Source: a virus
Strand: one strand, 5' to 3'
DNA: 64,000 bases
Virus record (IMG/VR): IMGVR_UViG_3300037245_004243
Location: 1 to 64,000 of that record
Numbering within the stretch: position 1 is the first letter of the stretch; each line of letters opens with the position of its first letter. The notes beneath the pieces were generated by a model. The model was not told the DNA's origin. It did no database searches and worked only from the letters and a program-made list of their open reading frames with translations. The translations under genes were made by a program, and so were the position numbers. Positions 23,224-30,186 of the stretch are shown here, one piece after another.

Positions 23224-23300
23224 GCGGGATTAACTCAGCCTGGTAGAGGTGCCGCCTTCCAAGCAGCACGCCGTTGGTTCGAATCCAACATCCCGCTCCA
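23224..23300 (+). tRNA. tRNA-Gly (UCC), CCA encoded
   Basis: Acceptor GCGGGAT/ATCCCGC, T-arm GTTGG-TTCGAAT-CCAAC, anticodon loop CTTCCAA giving anticodon TCC. Discriminator T, CCA at 23298-23300. The anticodon stem has one C-A mismatch. Confidence 0.92.
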
Positions 23301-23306
23301 TTTCAT

Positions 23307-23379
23307 TCCGAGATAGCTCAGATGGAAGAGCTCGAGGCCGTTAACCTCGTTGTCGCAGGTTCGAATCCTGCTCTCGGAG
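23307..23379 (+). tRNA. tRNA-Asn (GUU), CCA not encoded
   Basis: Acceptor TCCGAGA/TCTCGGA, D-stem GCTC/GAGC, anticodon stem CGAGG/CCTCG with loop CCGTTAA (anticodon GTT), T-arm GCAGG-TTCGAAT-CCTGC. Followed by CAA rather than CCA, so the CCA-adding enzyme must complete it. Confidence 0.93.
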
Positions 23380-23388
23380 CAATTTTTC

Positions 23389-23464
23389 GGGGGGGAAGGC
23401 AAAATGGTGCGCCGCATGGATGTGGCCCATGTGTTACGGAGTCCGAATCTCCGCCCTCCCTCCA
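23389..23464 (+). tRNA. tRNA-His (GUG), unusual features, CCA encoded
   Basis: Acceptor GGGGGGG/CCCTCCC, D-stem GGC/GCC, anticodon stem CATGG/CCATG with loop ATGTGGC (anticodon GTG), T-arm CGGAG-TCCGAAT-CTCCG, then T and CCA. Oddities: A at position 8, TCC instead of TTC in the T-loop, and T at the discriminator where bacterial tRNA-His has C73. Confidence 0.8.
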
Positions 23465-23477
23465 ACAACATTTTTTT

Positions 23478-23566
23478 GCGGGGGTGCCCGAGTCTGGCTT
23501 AAGGGAAGGGATTGTAAATCCCTCGTCATTGCGACAACGGTGGTTCAAATCCATCCTCCCGCACCA
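23478..23566 (+). tRNA. tRNA-Tyr (GUA), CCA encoded
   Basis: Acceptor GCGGGGG/CTCCCGC, anticodon stem AGGGA/TCCCT with loop TTGTAAA (anticodon GTA), long class II variable arm (CGTCATTGCGACAACG), T-arm with TTCAAAT loop, A then CCA at 23564-23566. Confidence 0.94.
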
Positions 23567-23614
23567 TAGTACCTTGTAATATTTACAAAAAATCGCAAAT
23601 AAGGCGGTACCCAA

Positions 23615-24148
23615 ATGTCACATCATGTAGAAAATGCTCGCCCTGGAAAAATAGAAGAATTTATTCAGGTTATTCGGTTTGGCAAGAAAATGAAAAAGCC
23701 GAAACATATTAAGAAGACCAAGAAAGACAATCCAGGAAATGCCTGGGGCCATAAAAAGCGACACTATGAATTTGAAACCAAACTGGGTGTAATATTCAGT
23801 CTCACTTTCCATCCTGGGGCCGAGGAAAATCCATCTTGTAGAATGAGATTGGAAATAATCGATCCGGAAGTACCCGAAGTGCCAGACCCTGCATATGATC
23901 CGGCACGTCCTAAAATGGTATTTAAAATGAGAGATATCAGGTTATGGACACCGGAAGAAATAATGCGTTTTATGATTGAATATTTGAAAGCGCCAGATCA
24001 GGAAAATTGGGATCAAATTTTTGGGCCGGAACCTGTTATCGCCAACAATATAGATTCTGATGGTAATTCCGAACGGGTATTGAAATCCGAATCTAAAACC
24101 GAGACCGATCTTACATCTGATGCCGTCAAAGATTTTTTTACTGCATAG
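23615..24148 (+). CDS. hypothetical protein (177 aa)
   Basis: Lys-rich N-terminal third (KKMKKPKHIKKTKKDN), beta-rich middle (YEFETKLGVIFSLTFHPG), and an acidic C-terminus. AAGGCGG before the ATG. Unknown; last gene before early promoter copy 4. Confidence 0.7.
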   Translation: MSHHVENARPGKIEEFIQVIRFGKKMKKPKHIKKTKKDNPGNAWGHKKRHYEFETKLGVIFSLTFHPGAEENPSCRMRLEIIDPEVPEVPDPAYDPARPKMVFKMRDIRLWTPEEIMRFMIEYLKAPDQENWDQIFGPEPVIANNIDSDGNSERVLKSESKTETDLTSDAVKDFFTA

Positions 24149-24151
24149 CAT

Positions 24152-24198
24152 AATAAACCTCAAGTTTCCTTGACATAGGCCGAAGTATGGTTTAGTAT
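24152..24198 (+). promoter_or_regulatory. early-type promoter cassette, copy 4
   Basis: AATAAACCTCAAG, TTGACA (24170-24175), 17-base spacer that keeps GCCGA but diverges after it, TAGTAT (24193-24198), leader AACGCAAAGGAGACTTGAAT. Confidence 0.88.
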
Positions 24199-24230
24199 TA
24201 AGAATAAACCAACGCAAAGGAGACTTGAAT

Positions 24231-24407
24231 ATGACTAAAATTAAAATGGCCGTAAAAATAGCATCCGCCCTTTTGAACACCCAGGTCGACAAAACCAATT
24301 GGAAAGTAAACGACCTGATGCGCCGCACCAAAGCCGATCTCGCCAGCCATATGTATTTGGCTGACAAAATATTAACCGGGGATGACAAATGGAATTCGGG
24401 GTATTAA
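24231..24407 (+). CDS. small basic hypothetical protein (58 aa)
   Basis: First ORF of early promoter copy 4. Helical, Lys-rich: MTKIKMAVKIASALLN. ATG 24231 follows AAGGAGACTTGAAT. Unknown. Confidence 0.65.
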   Translation: MTKIKMAVKIASALLNTQVDKTNWKVNDLMRRTKADLASHMYLADKILTGDDKWNSGY

Positions 24408-24408
24408 A

Positions 24409-24696
24409 ATGAACCACACATCCTCAAATAGACGCCTAATGTCCGGCATCGCCTTGGCGCTAAATTATCCGACCGAGTTTGATCTTATCAGATATGATCC
24501 ATTCGGGAAAACACGCACTCCCATCGATGGAAAAGGCGTATATCACGTCCGATATCTCGAGAACATCCAGCCGGGTGGATTCAGCTTTGGATGGCGCCAA
24601 CTCGCCCTGGACGAGGCATTTGTACGCTCTTGCATGACCACATTAGGGCCGAAGGCCTGGATTGCACCAACTAAATATGAGGAGGTATTTATATAA
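24409..24696 (+). CDS. hypothetical protein (95 aa)
   Basis: ATG at 24409; the upstream in-frame ATG at 24382 lies in the preceding gene. Contains FDLIRYDPFGK and GFSFGWRQLALDEAF. Shares one base with the next start (TAATG). Unknown. Confidence 0.65.
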   Translation: MNHTSSNRRLMSGIALALNYPTEFDLIRYDPFGKTRTPIDGKGVYHVRYLENIQPGGFSFGWRQLALDEAFVRSCMTTLGPKAWIAPTKYEEVFI

Positions 24697-24815
24697 TGGC
24701 AAAATTTATGATCACCATTTTATTGATTTTTCACATGGGATTTGGATTCCTCGCAACCATATTTTTAATCGGATTGGCCATCGTCGCGGGAGTTATTGAT
24801 GAGGTATTTTCATGA
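24696..24815 (+). CDS. membrane peptide (39 aa)
   Basis: Almost wholly hydrophobic (ITILLIFHMGFGFLATIFLI). GAGGAGG 10 bases upstream. Coupled at both ends by overlaps (TAATG, ATGA). Confidence 0.6.
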   Translation: MAKFMITILLIFHMGFGFLATIFLIGLAIVAGVIDEVFS

Positions 24816-25075
24816 AAATCAACTTCGAAAACATCAAAAAAACTCATATTGAAGTTGGAAATAAGCGATGGTATCCGAAAACTCTGTTCGCATCGTTCAT
24901 AAAAGAAGACACCCATGTTTATGTGGGGAATGGGCGATGGTATCTGAAGGCGCCGCCACCACCGCCGTTGAGAGTCCGCAAGGAGGATGTTAGCCCATCG
25001 GCATTTTTCGGTATATCCGCAGTTGTAATAATTTCTTTATGTAGCCTGGGTGCATTTATTTTTTCATTATTCTAA
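24812..25075 (+). CDS. membrane-anchored protein with internal repeat (87 aa)
   Basis: Two similar blocks, HIEVGNKRWYPK (about residue 12) and HVYVGNGRWYLK (about 35), then PPPPP and a C-terminal transmembrane helix (SAVVIISLCSLGAFIF). The soluble part would face the cytoplasm if the tail anchors C-terminally. Coupled to the preceding membrane peptide. Confidence 0.65.
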   Translation: MKINFENIKKTHIEVGNKRWYPKTLFASFIKEDTHVYVGNGRWYLKAPPPPPLRVRKEDVSPSAFFGISAVVIISLCSLGAFIFSLF

Positions 25076-25084
25076 AGGAGAGAC

Positions 25085-25255
25085 ATGAAAACAGATCAAC
25101 GCCTGGAAGAGTTAAGTGATTTAGTTAGGCAGGGCACACCAATAAATTTTATGGACGCCTTTGCTGTTATAGAATATCAAACAAACCTACCGCCCAAACA
25201 AAAAACCGGGATAATAGCCTGGATGAAAAAATATTTTACGAATTTATTAAAATAA
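25085..25255 (+). CDS. small hypothetical protein (56 aa)
   Basis: AAAGGAGAGAC before the ATG. MKTDQRLEELSDLVRQG ... ends in a basic amphipathic helix. Its stop overlaps early promoter copy 5. Unknown. Confidence 0.55.
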   Translation: MKTDQRLEELSDLVRQGTPINFMDAFAVIEYQTNLPPKQKTGIIAWMKKYFTNLLK

Positions 25256-25297
25256 AGCTAAAGTTTCCTTGACACGTGCCGATAACAGTTATAGTAT
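25251..25297 (+). promoter_or_regulatory. early-type promoter cassette, copy 5
   Basis: AATAAAGCTAAAG, TTGACA (25269-25274), 17 bases with GCCGATAACAG, TAGTAT (25292-25297). Confidence 0.9.
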
Positions 25298-25331
25298 GAG
25301 AGAATAAACCGGCAAACAGGGAGAAATAAAC

Positions 25332-26576
25332 ATGATAGAAACACTCGACATTCAGGCTTATAACAAAGCCGATCTCGCCGACAAGATCGCCAAATTAAAC
25401 CGGAAAGCCATAAAAATCGGATGCCCTGAAATCACGCTGACCTTCGGGGACGATATAGTAACAAAATGGACCGATGAGTTTGGCCGGAAACACGTACAGG
25501 TATCAGTACCTGCCACCATCGATTACGAAATTCCTATTATAGACGGATGGAAACTGATAAGCACCTTCGATATTTATGCCGCACCAGAATCGGTAGCCAC
25601 CTCATCGGTAGTAACCACCTCAACCGTGCCGGGAGAAACGGTACCGACCGAATTCCTGAACAAAACCGAAATTCACTGCGACCATTGCGGCCACGACCGA
25701 CGCCGGAACCACAGCATGCTGATGCAAAACGTTGATACCGGGGAATATAAGGAAGTAGGCAGCACCTGCGTAAAAGACTTTTTCGGCCACGATCCGGTAG
25801 CATTTTTGAGATGGGCAAGCTGGACTTTCGAAGGCATCATCAACGAACTTCCTGAAGAAGAAGGGTTTGGGAAAGGCGGCGGATGCAATATTACCGACCT
25901 TAAAGAAACCCTGATTTACTCTTCCGCTACCATCCGCGACTTTGGCTGGATGAGCAAGGGCAAGGCATACGAGCGAGGCGAAAGCTGGAACACCGCCGAC
26001 GAGGTAGAAAACCAAATGTTCAACGCAAAATACCTCAACGCTGATCAAAAAGTAAAAATCATCGACCGGGACGCCGATGTAGCCGACGCCACAATCAAAT
26101 ACTTTTCTGAACTTACCGACGCCGACCTTACCAACGATTACATGGCCAATTGCCACAAAATGACCGTTCTCGGATATGTACCTAATAAACATATGGGATT
26201 GGTTGTAAGCATGGTACCGAGCGCTCAACGCGCCCTGGCCGAGAAAAAAGAAGCCGCCGCTGATACCTCTGAATTTGTAGGCAGCATCGGGGATAAACTG
26301 AAAGGCATCGAGGCCGAGGTAGTATTTTCTAAAGAATTATTTTCAGACTTCGGAGTCAAAATACTTTACATTTTCAAAGGCGCCGACGGAAACGCATACA
26401 AAACCTTTTATACCGGAAACAAATGGAATGCATATGAAGGCGACAAGGTAATCTTGAACGGTACCGTAAAGGCGCATGACGAGTATAAAGGCAAAAAAGC
26501 CACCATGCTTACCAGATGCTTTGCCAAGGTAACCAAGGACGGAGCGCCGGAAGCCATCGAAGCCAACGCCGCATAA
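25332..26576 (+). CDS. zinc-finger plus OB-like protein of phage/plasmid type (414 aa)
   Basis: Largest gene behind an early-type cassette apart from DNA ligase. A beta-rich N-terminal part (1-110) leads to a treble-clef-like zinc site: CDHCGHDRRRNHSM (about 116) and VGSTCVKDFFG (about 141). The C-terminal 90 residues (ILYIFKGADGNAYKTFYTG ... VILNGTVKAH) look like an OB-fold. Similar CxxCGxxRxR ... GSxCxxDF proteins occur on phages and plasmids without assigned function; nucleic-acid binding is likely. Valine is GTA in about 25 of 30 codons, unlike the replication genes. A 9-bp hairpin follows the stop. Confidence 0.75.
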   Translation: MIETLDIQAYNKADLADKIAKLNRKAIKIGCPEITLTFGDDIVTKWTDEFGRKHVQVSVPATIDYEIPIIDGWKLISTFDIYAAPESVATSSVVTTSTVPGETVPTEFLNKTEIHCDHCGHDRRRNHSMLMQNVDTGEYKEVGSTCVKDFFGHDPVAFLRWASWTFEGIINELPEEEGFGKGGGCNITDLKETLIYSSATIRDFGWMSKGKAYERGESWNTADEVENQMFNAKYLNADQKVKIIDRDADVADATIKYFSELTDADLTNDYMANCHKMTVLGYVPNKHMGLVVSMVPSAQRALAEKKEAAADTSEFVGSIGDKLKGIEAEVVFSKELFSDFGVKILYIFKGADGNAYKTFYTGNKWNAYEGDKVILNGTVKAHDEYKGKKATMLTRCFAKVTKDGAPEAIEANAA

Positions 26577-26588
26577 CAATAACGGACG

Positions 26589-26613
26589 GGGGATGCCGCC
26601 GAAGGGCATCCCC
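26589..26613 (+). other. intergenic hairpin, 9-bp stem
   Basis: GGGGATGCC pairs with GGCATCCCC, 7-base loop, placed immediately before the AAAGGAA ribosome binding site of the next gene. Confidence 0.7.
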
Positions 26614-26629
26614 AAAGGAATATTATAAA

Positions 26630-26929
26630 ATGATTTCAGTAAAACCTAAACATAAACCGCCACCGGGAATACCAACGGAAACGCCCGATCCCGAGCCGAC
26701 TAAAAAATTCGGAGGGGGATGGGGTGCCGCCGCCCCTATAGATCATAACAAAGGAACAGGGACGGAAAACTATTGCAAGCCCGATATGATGTCGATGTGC
26801 ACAGCCGGGATTAAATGGAAAGATCATATCCGCTGCAAATACGCTTATAAATCCCAACATAATAATCGGTGCCAGCATTTTGTAATGCATTCAAACTGCG
26901 ATTCCCTGGAAGCGCAGAAAAACTCATAA
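26630..26929 (+). CDS. cysteine-rich hypothetical protein (99 aa)
   Basis: ATG 26630 after AAAGGAATATTATAAA. Pro-rich N-terminus (KHKPPPGIPTETPDPEP) and a C-terminal half with five Cys and several His (CKPDMMSMC ... CKYAYKSQHNNRCQHFVMH), likely metal binding. Confidence 0.65.
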   Translation: MISVKPKHKPPPGIPTETPDPEPTKKFGGGWGAAAPIDHNKGTGTENYCKPDMMSMCTAGIKWKDHIRCKYAYKSQHNNRCQHFVMHSNCDSLEAQKNS

Positions 26930-26945
26930 CAAGGAGAATTGAAAA

Positions 26946-27104
26946 ATGTGGAAATTTATTAGAATAATAAAACGGATGAACAGCAAAGTGGTTATGATAT
27001 CAGAGGACGGCAAATCCTGGAGACCTCTGGAATCGGCTTATGGCCTGGAAGGGGATTTCGATATTCGGTTTGACCTGAAGAATATCCAGCCGACGACGAA
27101 ATAA
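26946..27104 (+). CDS. hypothetical protein (52 aa)
   Basis: AAGGAGAATTGAAAA before the ATG. MWKFIRIIKRMNSK then SEDGKSWRPLES. Ends just before early promoter copy 6. Unknown. Confidence 0.6.
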   Translation: MWKFIRIIKRMNSKVVMISEDGKSWRPLESAYGLEGDFDIRFDLKNIQPTTK

Positions 27105-27109
27105 ATTAA

Positions 27110-27156
27110 AATAAAGCTCAAGTTTTCTTGACTTAGGCCGATAACAGTTATAGTAT
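27110..27156 (+). promoter_or_regulatory. early-type promoter cassette, copy 6
   Basis: AATAAAGCTCAAG, TTGACT (27128-27133), 17 bases with GCCGATAACAG, TAGTAT (27151-27156), conserved leader. Confidence 0.88.
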
Positions 27157-27192
27157 TAGAGAATAAACCAACGGCAACAAGGAGACTTGAAT

Positions 27193-27471
27193 ATGAGCGA
27201 CCTGAACGAAAACGAGCTAAAAGTACTAAAAAGCCTGGTAAACTCCAGCGCCTGTAACGGCCACGATTTTGGCTGGACCGACGAATATGAAGACTGCGGA
27301 TTGACCGCGCACCAGATGGCCGGGTACATTGGCCAGCTTTCAACAAAAGGGTACATCCGCTGCACCGACCTTTCCGATGACCCTGGGGTAGAATGCAATT
27401 CTGTAGAATTCGATTTCACCCTGAAGGCAGAGGCCATCCTTGACGACGTATATGTAGACCATAACCATTAA
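27193..27471 (+). CDS. hypothetical protein, possible winged helix (92 aa)
   Basis: ATG 27193 after AAGGAGACTTGAAT. Helical pattern LNENELKVLKSLVNS ... LTAHQMAGYIGQLSTKGYI followed by short strands resembles a small winged-helix domain. Valine is mainly GTA. Possible early DNA-binding regulator; tentative. Confidence 0.65.
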   Translation: MSDLNENELKVLKSLVNSSACNGHDFGWTDEYEDCGLTAHQMAGYIGQLSTKGYIRCTDLSDDPGVECNSVEFDFTLKAEAILDDVYVDHNH

Positions 27472-27479
27472 GAAAGACA

Positions 27480-27519
27480 CCGGCCAGCCAGAGTCCACCC
27501 CGCGACCTTGGCTGGCCGG
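27480..27519 (+). other. intergenic hairpin, 11-bp perfect stem
   Basis: CCGGCCAGCCA pairs with TGGCTGGCCGG, 18-base loop. The 3' arm runs straight into the GGGAGGAG ribosome binding site of the next gene, so the stem could modulate its translation. Confidence 0.7.
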
Positions 27520-27532
27520 GAGGAGTTATAAA

Positions 27533-27865
27533 ATGAGAAATAAATATTCTGAAGAAGACCGGCTGATCGCCCTGGCAATGTATAGAAGCAAAAAGCTCGA
27601 AGTAGGACTTTTTAGCATCAAAAAAATTGCTGAACTGACCGGTCATAGCGCCGCCAGCTTTAGCATGAAAGTTGACCAATTCAAAGGCATCGCAGGGCGC
27701 CGCCGCAAAACCTATGTCGAGGGTCGCGATAATTGCAAGCCGGGCCTCAACGAATGGGCAGAGGAAGACGAGCGGATCTGGAGCGAATTTGCCGCCACCA
27801 ATAGCACCGATATTATCAATCTGGCCAAAATTATCCTCAATAATAAATTTCGGGAGACTAAATAA
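27533..27865 (+). CDS. hypothetical protein with HTH-like N-terminus (110 aa)
   Basis: Residues 5-45 (SEEDRLIALAMYRSKKLEVG ... IAELTGHSAASFSMKVDQF) look like a helix-turn-helix with a recognition helix rich in Ser/Lys, followed by a basic GRRRKTY segment. Overlaps the next start by one base. DNA-binding role is inferred. Confidence 0.65.
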   Translation: MRNKYSEEDRLIALAMYRSKKLEVGLFSIKKIAELTGHSAASFSMKVDQFKGIAGRRRKTYVEGRDNCKPGLNEWAEEDERIWSEFAATNSTDIINLAKIILNNKFRETK

Positions 27866-28179
27866 TGAATAAACTTACAATTCATCGAGAATCGGTTATC
27901 GAAACCGCCGTGAATACGAATTCGGTTAAATATTTAATCGAGGACGGGTATTTTGATTTAAAAAGTCATCCCAAAAACGAATATCATCGCGCATTAGAAA
28001 AACTTATATTCCAGTACGCTTGCTTTTTTGAACTGGATGTGGAACCATCTGCCGCCGCCGAGAAAGCCTGGGAATTAGCCTGTAGCAACGGGCATGATCT
28101 AATGGCGGTTTATGATTGGATGGAAGAACTGGCCGAAATTTTAAAGGCTATAAATGAAGAATTTATTCGGGTAAATTAG
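27865..28179 (+). CDS. hypothetical protein (104 aa)
   Basis: Helical, acidic C-terminal half (MEELAEILKAINEEF). Coupled to the HTH-like gene by TAATG. Unknown. Confidence 0.65.
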   Translation: MNKLTIHRESVIETAVNTNSVKYLIEDGYFDLKSHPKNEYHRALEKLIFQYACFFELDVEPSAAAEKAWELACSNGHDLMAVYDWMEELAEILKAINEEFIRVN

Positions 28180-28188
28180 GGAGAAATA

Positions 28189-28380
28189 ATGGACAAAATC
28201 ATTTTTGATATCGCAGCACTTCACGGAAGGGATGCCGCCAAGCTCGCCGCCAATATGATAATTGATGAATATAAGGAATCTGATCTGAAAGATCGCCGGG
28301 ATTATATTGGAAAACATCTCCAGACTAAAATGTCCCTTGAGGGTTATCAAATTCCGAAAGGAAATTATGAATATAAATAA
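28189..28380 (+). CDS. hypothetical protein (63 aa)
   Basis: AGGGAGAAATA before the ATG. Helical, MDKIIFDIAALHGRDAAKLAA. Overlaps the next start by 14 bases. Confidence 0.6.
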   Translation: MDKIIFDIAALHGRDAAKLAANMIIDEYKESDLKDRRDYIGKHLQTKMSLEGYQIPKGNYEYK

Positions 28381-29293
28381 ATTATTAAAACTTTTCTATA
28401 ATACCGGATTCCTGGACGGGGAAAAGTTGAAGCATCTGATGCCGGTAATCGATCAGGTTAAAAATACGATGGATATTTTATACAACCAGGGTCTTTGGGA
28501 TGTATTCCGGTTTTATACCGAATACAAAGGCAAGGAATTAAAAGCGCATATCTCCCGCATACATTTATGGGATGGTCTTTGGTTATGCCAGCACCACGCC
28601 GGGTCCGATGGATATGGTTTCAAAGTTTTGGCTGATATGATACGCGATTCAATCGCCGATAACACCGAAAACATCAAATATTTTTCTGCTTTCTATCAAC
28701 CGACCAAGCCGTTTCCTAACGCGATTTATGGGGACGTATACCGTGAAGTCAACGACGATAGCCTTATTACGGAAACGCCTTATGGGTATGCCTATTTAAA
28801 ACCAGTACCAGGCATCGGCCTCTCACAGCGCACCGTGATGACCGACCGTGAAGATACCAAACACTGGCCGGTATTAAAGCATTCGGTCAAGCAAATATTA
28901 TCCCACCTGGGTCCGATGGGCCTGGGCCGACAAACCTGGACCGAAGCCGGATTTACGAAACACCGGGAATTGAAAGCCGGATGGGACGCGAACGCCCAAA
29001 AAGATTTACAAAACCACCTTGACAATCCATACAAACCAACAATCGGGGCCGTGTACCATAATTATTCCGCGCCGGGTATTAACTTTTCATCGTATACCAA
29101 CAGCACCGTTTTGGAACTTCTAAAACCGGTCACGCTGTCTGATATTTCATCTCTTATCCGCGAGGACGTGCCGGTTATGTGGACGCCATTAAATTATTTG
29201 CTTGACGTCGAGCCTGAAAAGGTTTACCATTTCTGGAAGGCCAAAATTGATCGGCGCCTTTGGAAATATTTTTCTGCACTGGAAGGACTATAA
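28367..29293 (+). CDS. hypothetical protein (308 aa)
   Basis: ATG 28367 after AAAGGAAATT; an in-frame upstream ATG (28307) lies inside the preceding gene. No family recognised. Visible features: HISRIHLWDGLWLCQHHAG near residue 62 and a region rich in Tyr, Pro and Trp to the end, soluble by composition. Confidence 0.7.
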   Translation: MNINKLLKLFYNTGFLDGEKLKHLMPVIDQVKNTMDILYNQGLWDVFRFYTEYKGKELKAHISRIHLWDGLWLCQHHAGSDGYGFKVLADMIRDSIADNTENIKYFSAFYQPTKPFPNAIYGDVYREVNDDSLITETPYGYAYLKPVPGIGLSQRTVMTDREDTKHWPVLKHSVKQILSHLGPMGLGRQTWTEAGFTKHRELKAGWDANAQKDLQNHLDNPYKPTIGAVYHNYSAPGINFSSYTNSTVLELLKPVTLSDISSLIREDVPVMWTPLNYLLDVEPEKVYHFWKAKIDRRLWKYFSALEGL

Positions 29294-29297
29294 AATT

Positions 29298-29615
29298 ATG
29301 AGTCACTGGGTAAAATTATTAATCGTTTTCGCATTTATAATGTGCTTTATGTTCTATCTAAACAGCGCCAGCGCACAATCTGAAAAATGTATACCAGTCG
29401 CCGACAAATTGGGTATGAGTTTCAGAGAGGCCAAGGTAAAACGGATTATCGATGGCGTCCGCGATCCCGGTCAAATTATACCGTATAAAAAAGCCTGGGG
29501 TATTACCCAATGGACCGTGCCGATAAATGGCAATGAGCTTGTTCTCGAATTTGAGCCAAACAAGCCGAGTGATATGCGTAAAATATTGATTTCTATCAAC
29601 CAAATCTGCAACTGA
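29298..29615 (+). CDS. secreted protein with Sec signal peptide (105 aa)
   Basis: N-terminal signal: basic H/K, hydrophobic core LLIVFAFIMCFMFYL, then SASA-Q cleavage site at about residue 26. Mature part has two Cys (about 31 and 104) that could pair in the periplasm. ATG 29298 follows AAGGACTATAAAATT. Exported phage proteins like this often act at the envelope; role unknown. Confidence 0.7.
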   Translation: MSHWVKLLIVFAFIMCFMFYLNSASAQSEKCIPVADKLGMSFREAKVKRIIDGVRDPGQIIPYKKAWGITQWTVPINGNELVLEFEPNKPSDMRKILISINQICN

Positions 29616-29628
29616 AGGGATTATAGTA

Positions 29629-29907
29629 ATGGCGCAACAATTACAACAATTATTTAGCTTAAATAATTTACGAAAGATGTCTATTCTTTCTGATTTCAGG
29701 GATGTATCTATTCCCTGCCAAGTTATCAACAGCAAATCACCATCACCTCGGTTAGGCCAGTATATCGGAAGTATATGTCTGGAAGGACAAGCCGGGCAAA
29801 AATGGGCAATTGTATTGATGAGCGGATGCTCGACTCCGGTATTATTCGATGAGACCGAGGTAGAAGTTCTGGAATTAAAATGGTCAAAAATCGAAAGTCT
29901 TAAATGA
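29629..29907 (+). CDS. hypothetical protein (92 aa)
   Basis: Gln-rich start (MAQQLQQLFSLNN), beta-rich C-terminal half (WAIVLMSGCSTPVLF). ATGA-type overlap with the next membrane protein. Unknown. Confidence 0.6.
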   Translation: MAQQLQQLFSLNNLRKMSILSDFRDVSIPCQVINSKSPSPRLGQYIGSICLEGQAGQKWAIVLMSGCSTPVLFDETEVEVLELKWSKIESLK

Positions 29908-30125
29908 TGATATTATCTATGCTGATATTATATATAATTTTAGGTATATTTTTTAACAGTTTATTGGGAGCAGTGGTATTATCATCATTGGATACCAAAG
30001 ATCAAAGGTACTATCAGTGGTATAATTCCTGTCCATTTCCGGGTATAGGCCATTTTATAATTTTATCTTTATGGCCGGTAGTTGCATATTTTATACAGAA
30101 AGAGAAAAATAAAGCTAAATTTTAG
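29904..30125 (+). CDS. two-helix membrane protein (73 aa)
   Basis: Transmembrane segments at about 2-27 (LSMLILYIILGIFFNSLLGA) and 47-64 (GHFIILSLWPVVAYFI) with a short polar loop and basic tail. Unknown. Confidence 0.65.
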   Translation: MMILSMLILYIILGIFFNSLLGAVVLSSLDTKDQRYYQWYNSCPFPGIGHFIILSLWPVVAYFIQKEKNKAKF

Positions 30126-30154
30126 TTGACAAACGCCCTACCAGGGCTTATAAT
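30108..30154 (+). promoter_or_regulatory. early-type promoter cassette variant, copy 9
   Basis: Keeps the AATAAAGCTAAA 5' block and TTGACA (30126-30131) but the spacer is different (ACGCCCTACCAGGGCT) and the -10 is perfect TATAAT (30149-30154). Drives DNA ligase. Confidence 0.8.
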
Positions 30155-30186
30155 GAATTATAAACACTTAAAAAGGAGAAATAATT

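Noticed and set aside
23221-23614. ORFs of about 100 codons across the tRNA cluster on both strands
   Set aside because: They coincide with four well-folded tRNA genes and have no translation signals.
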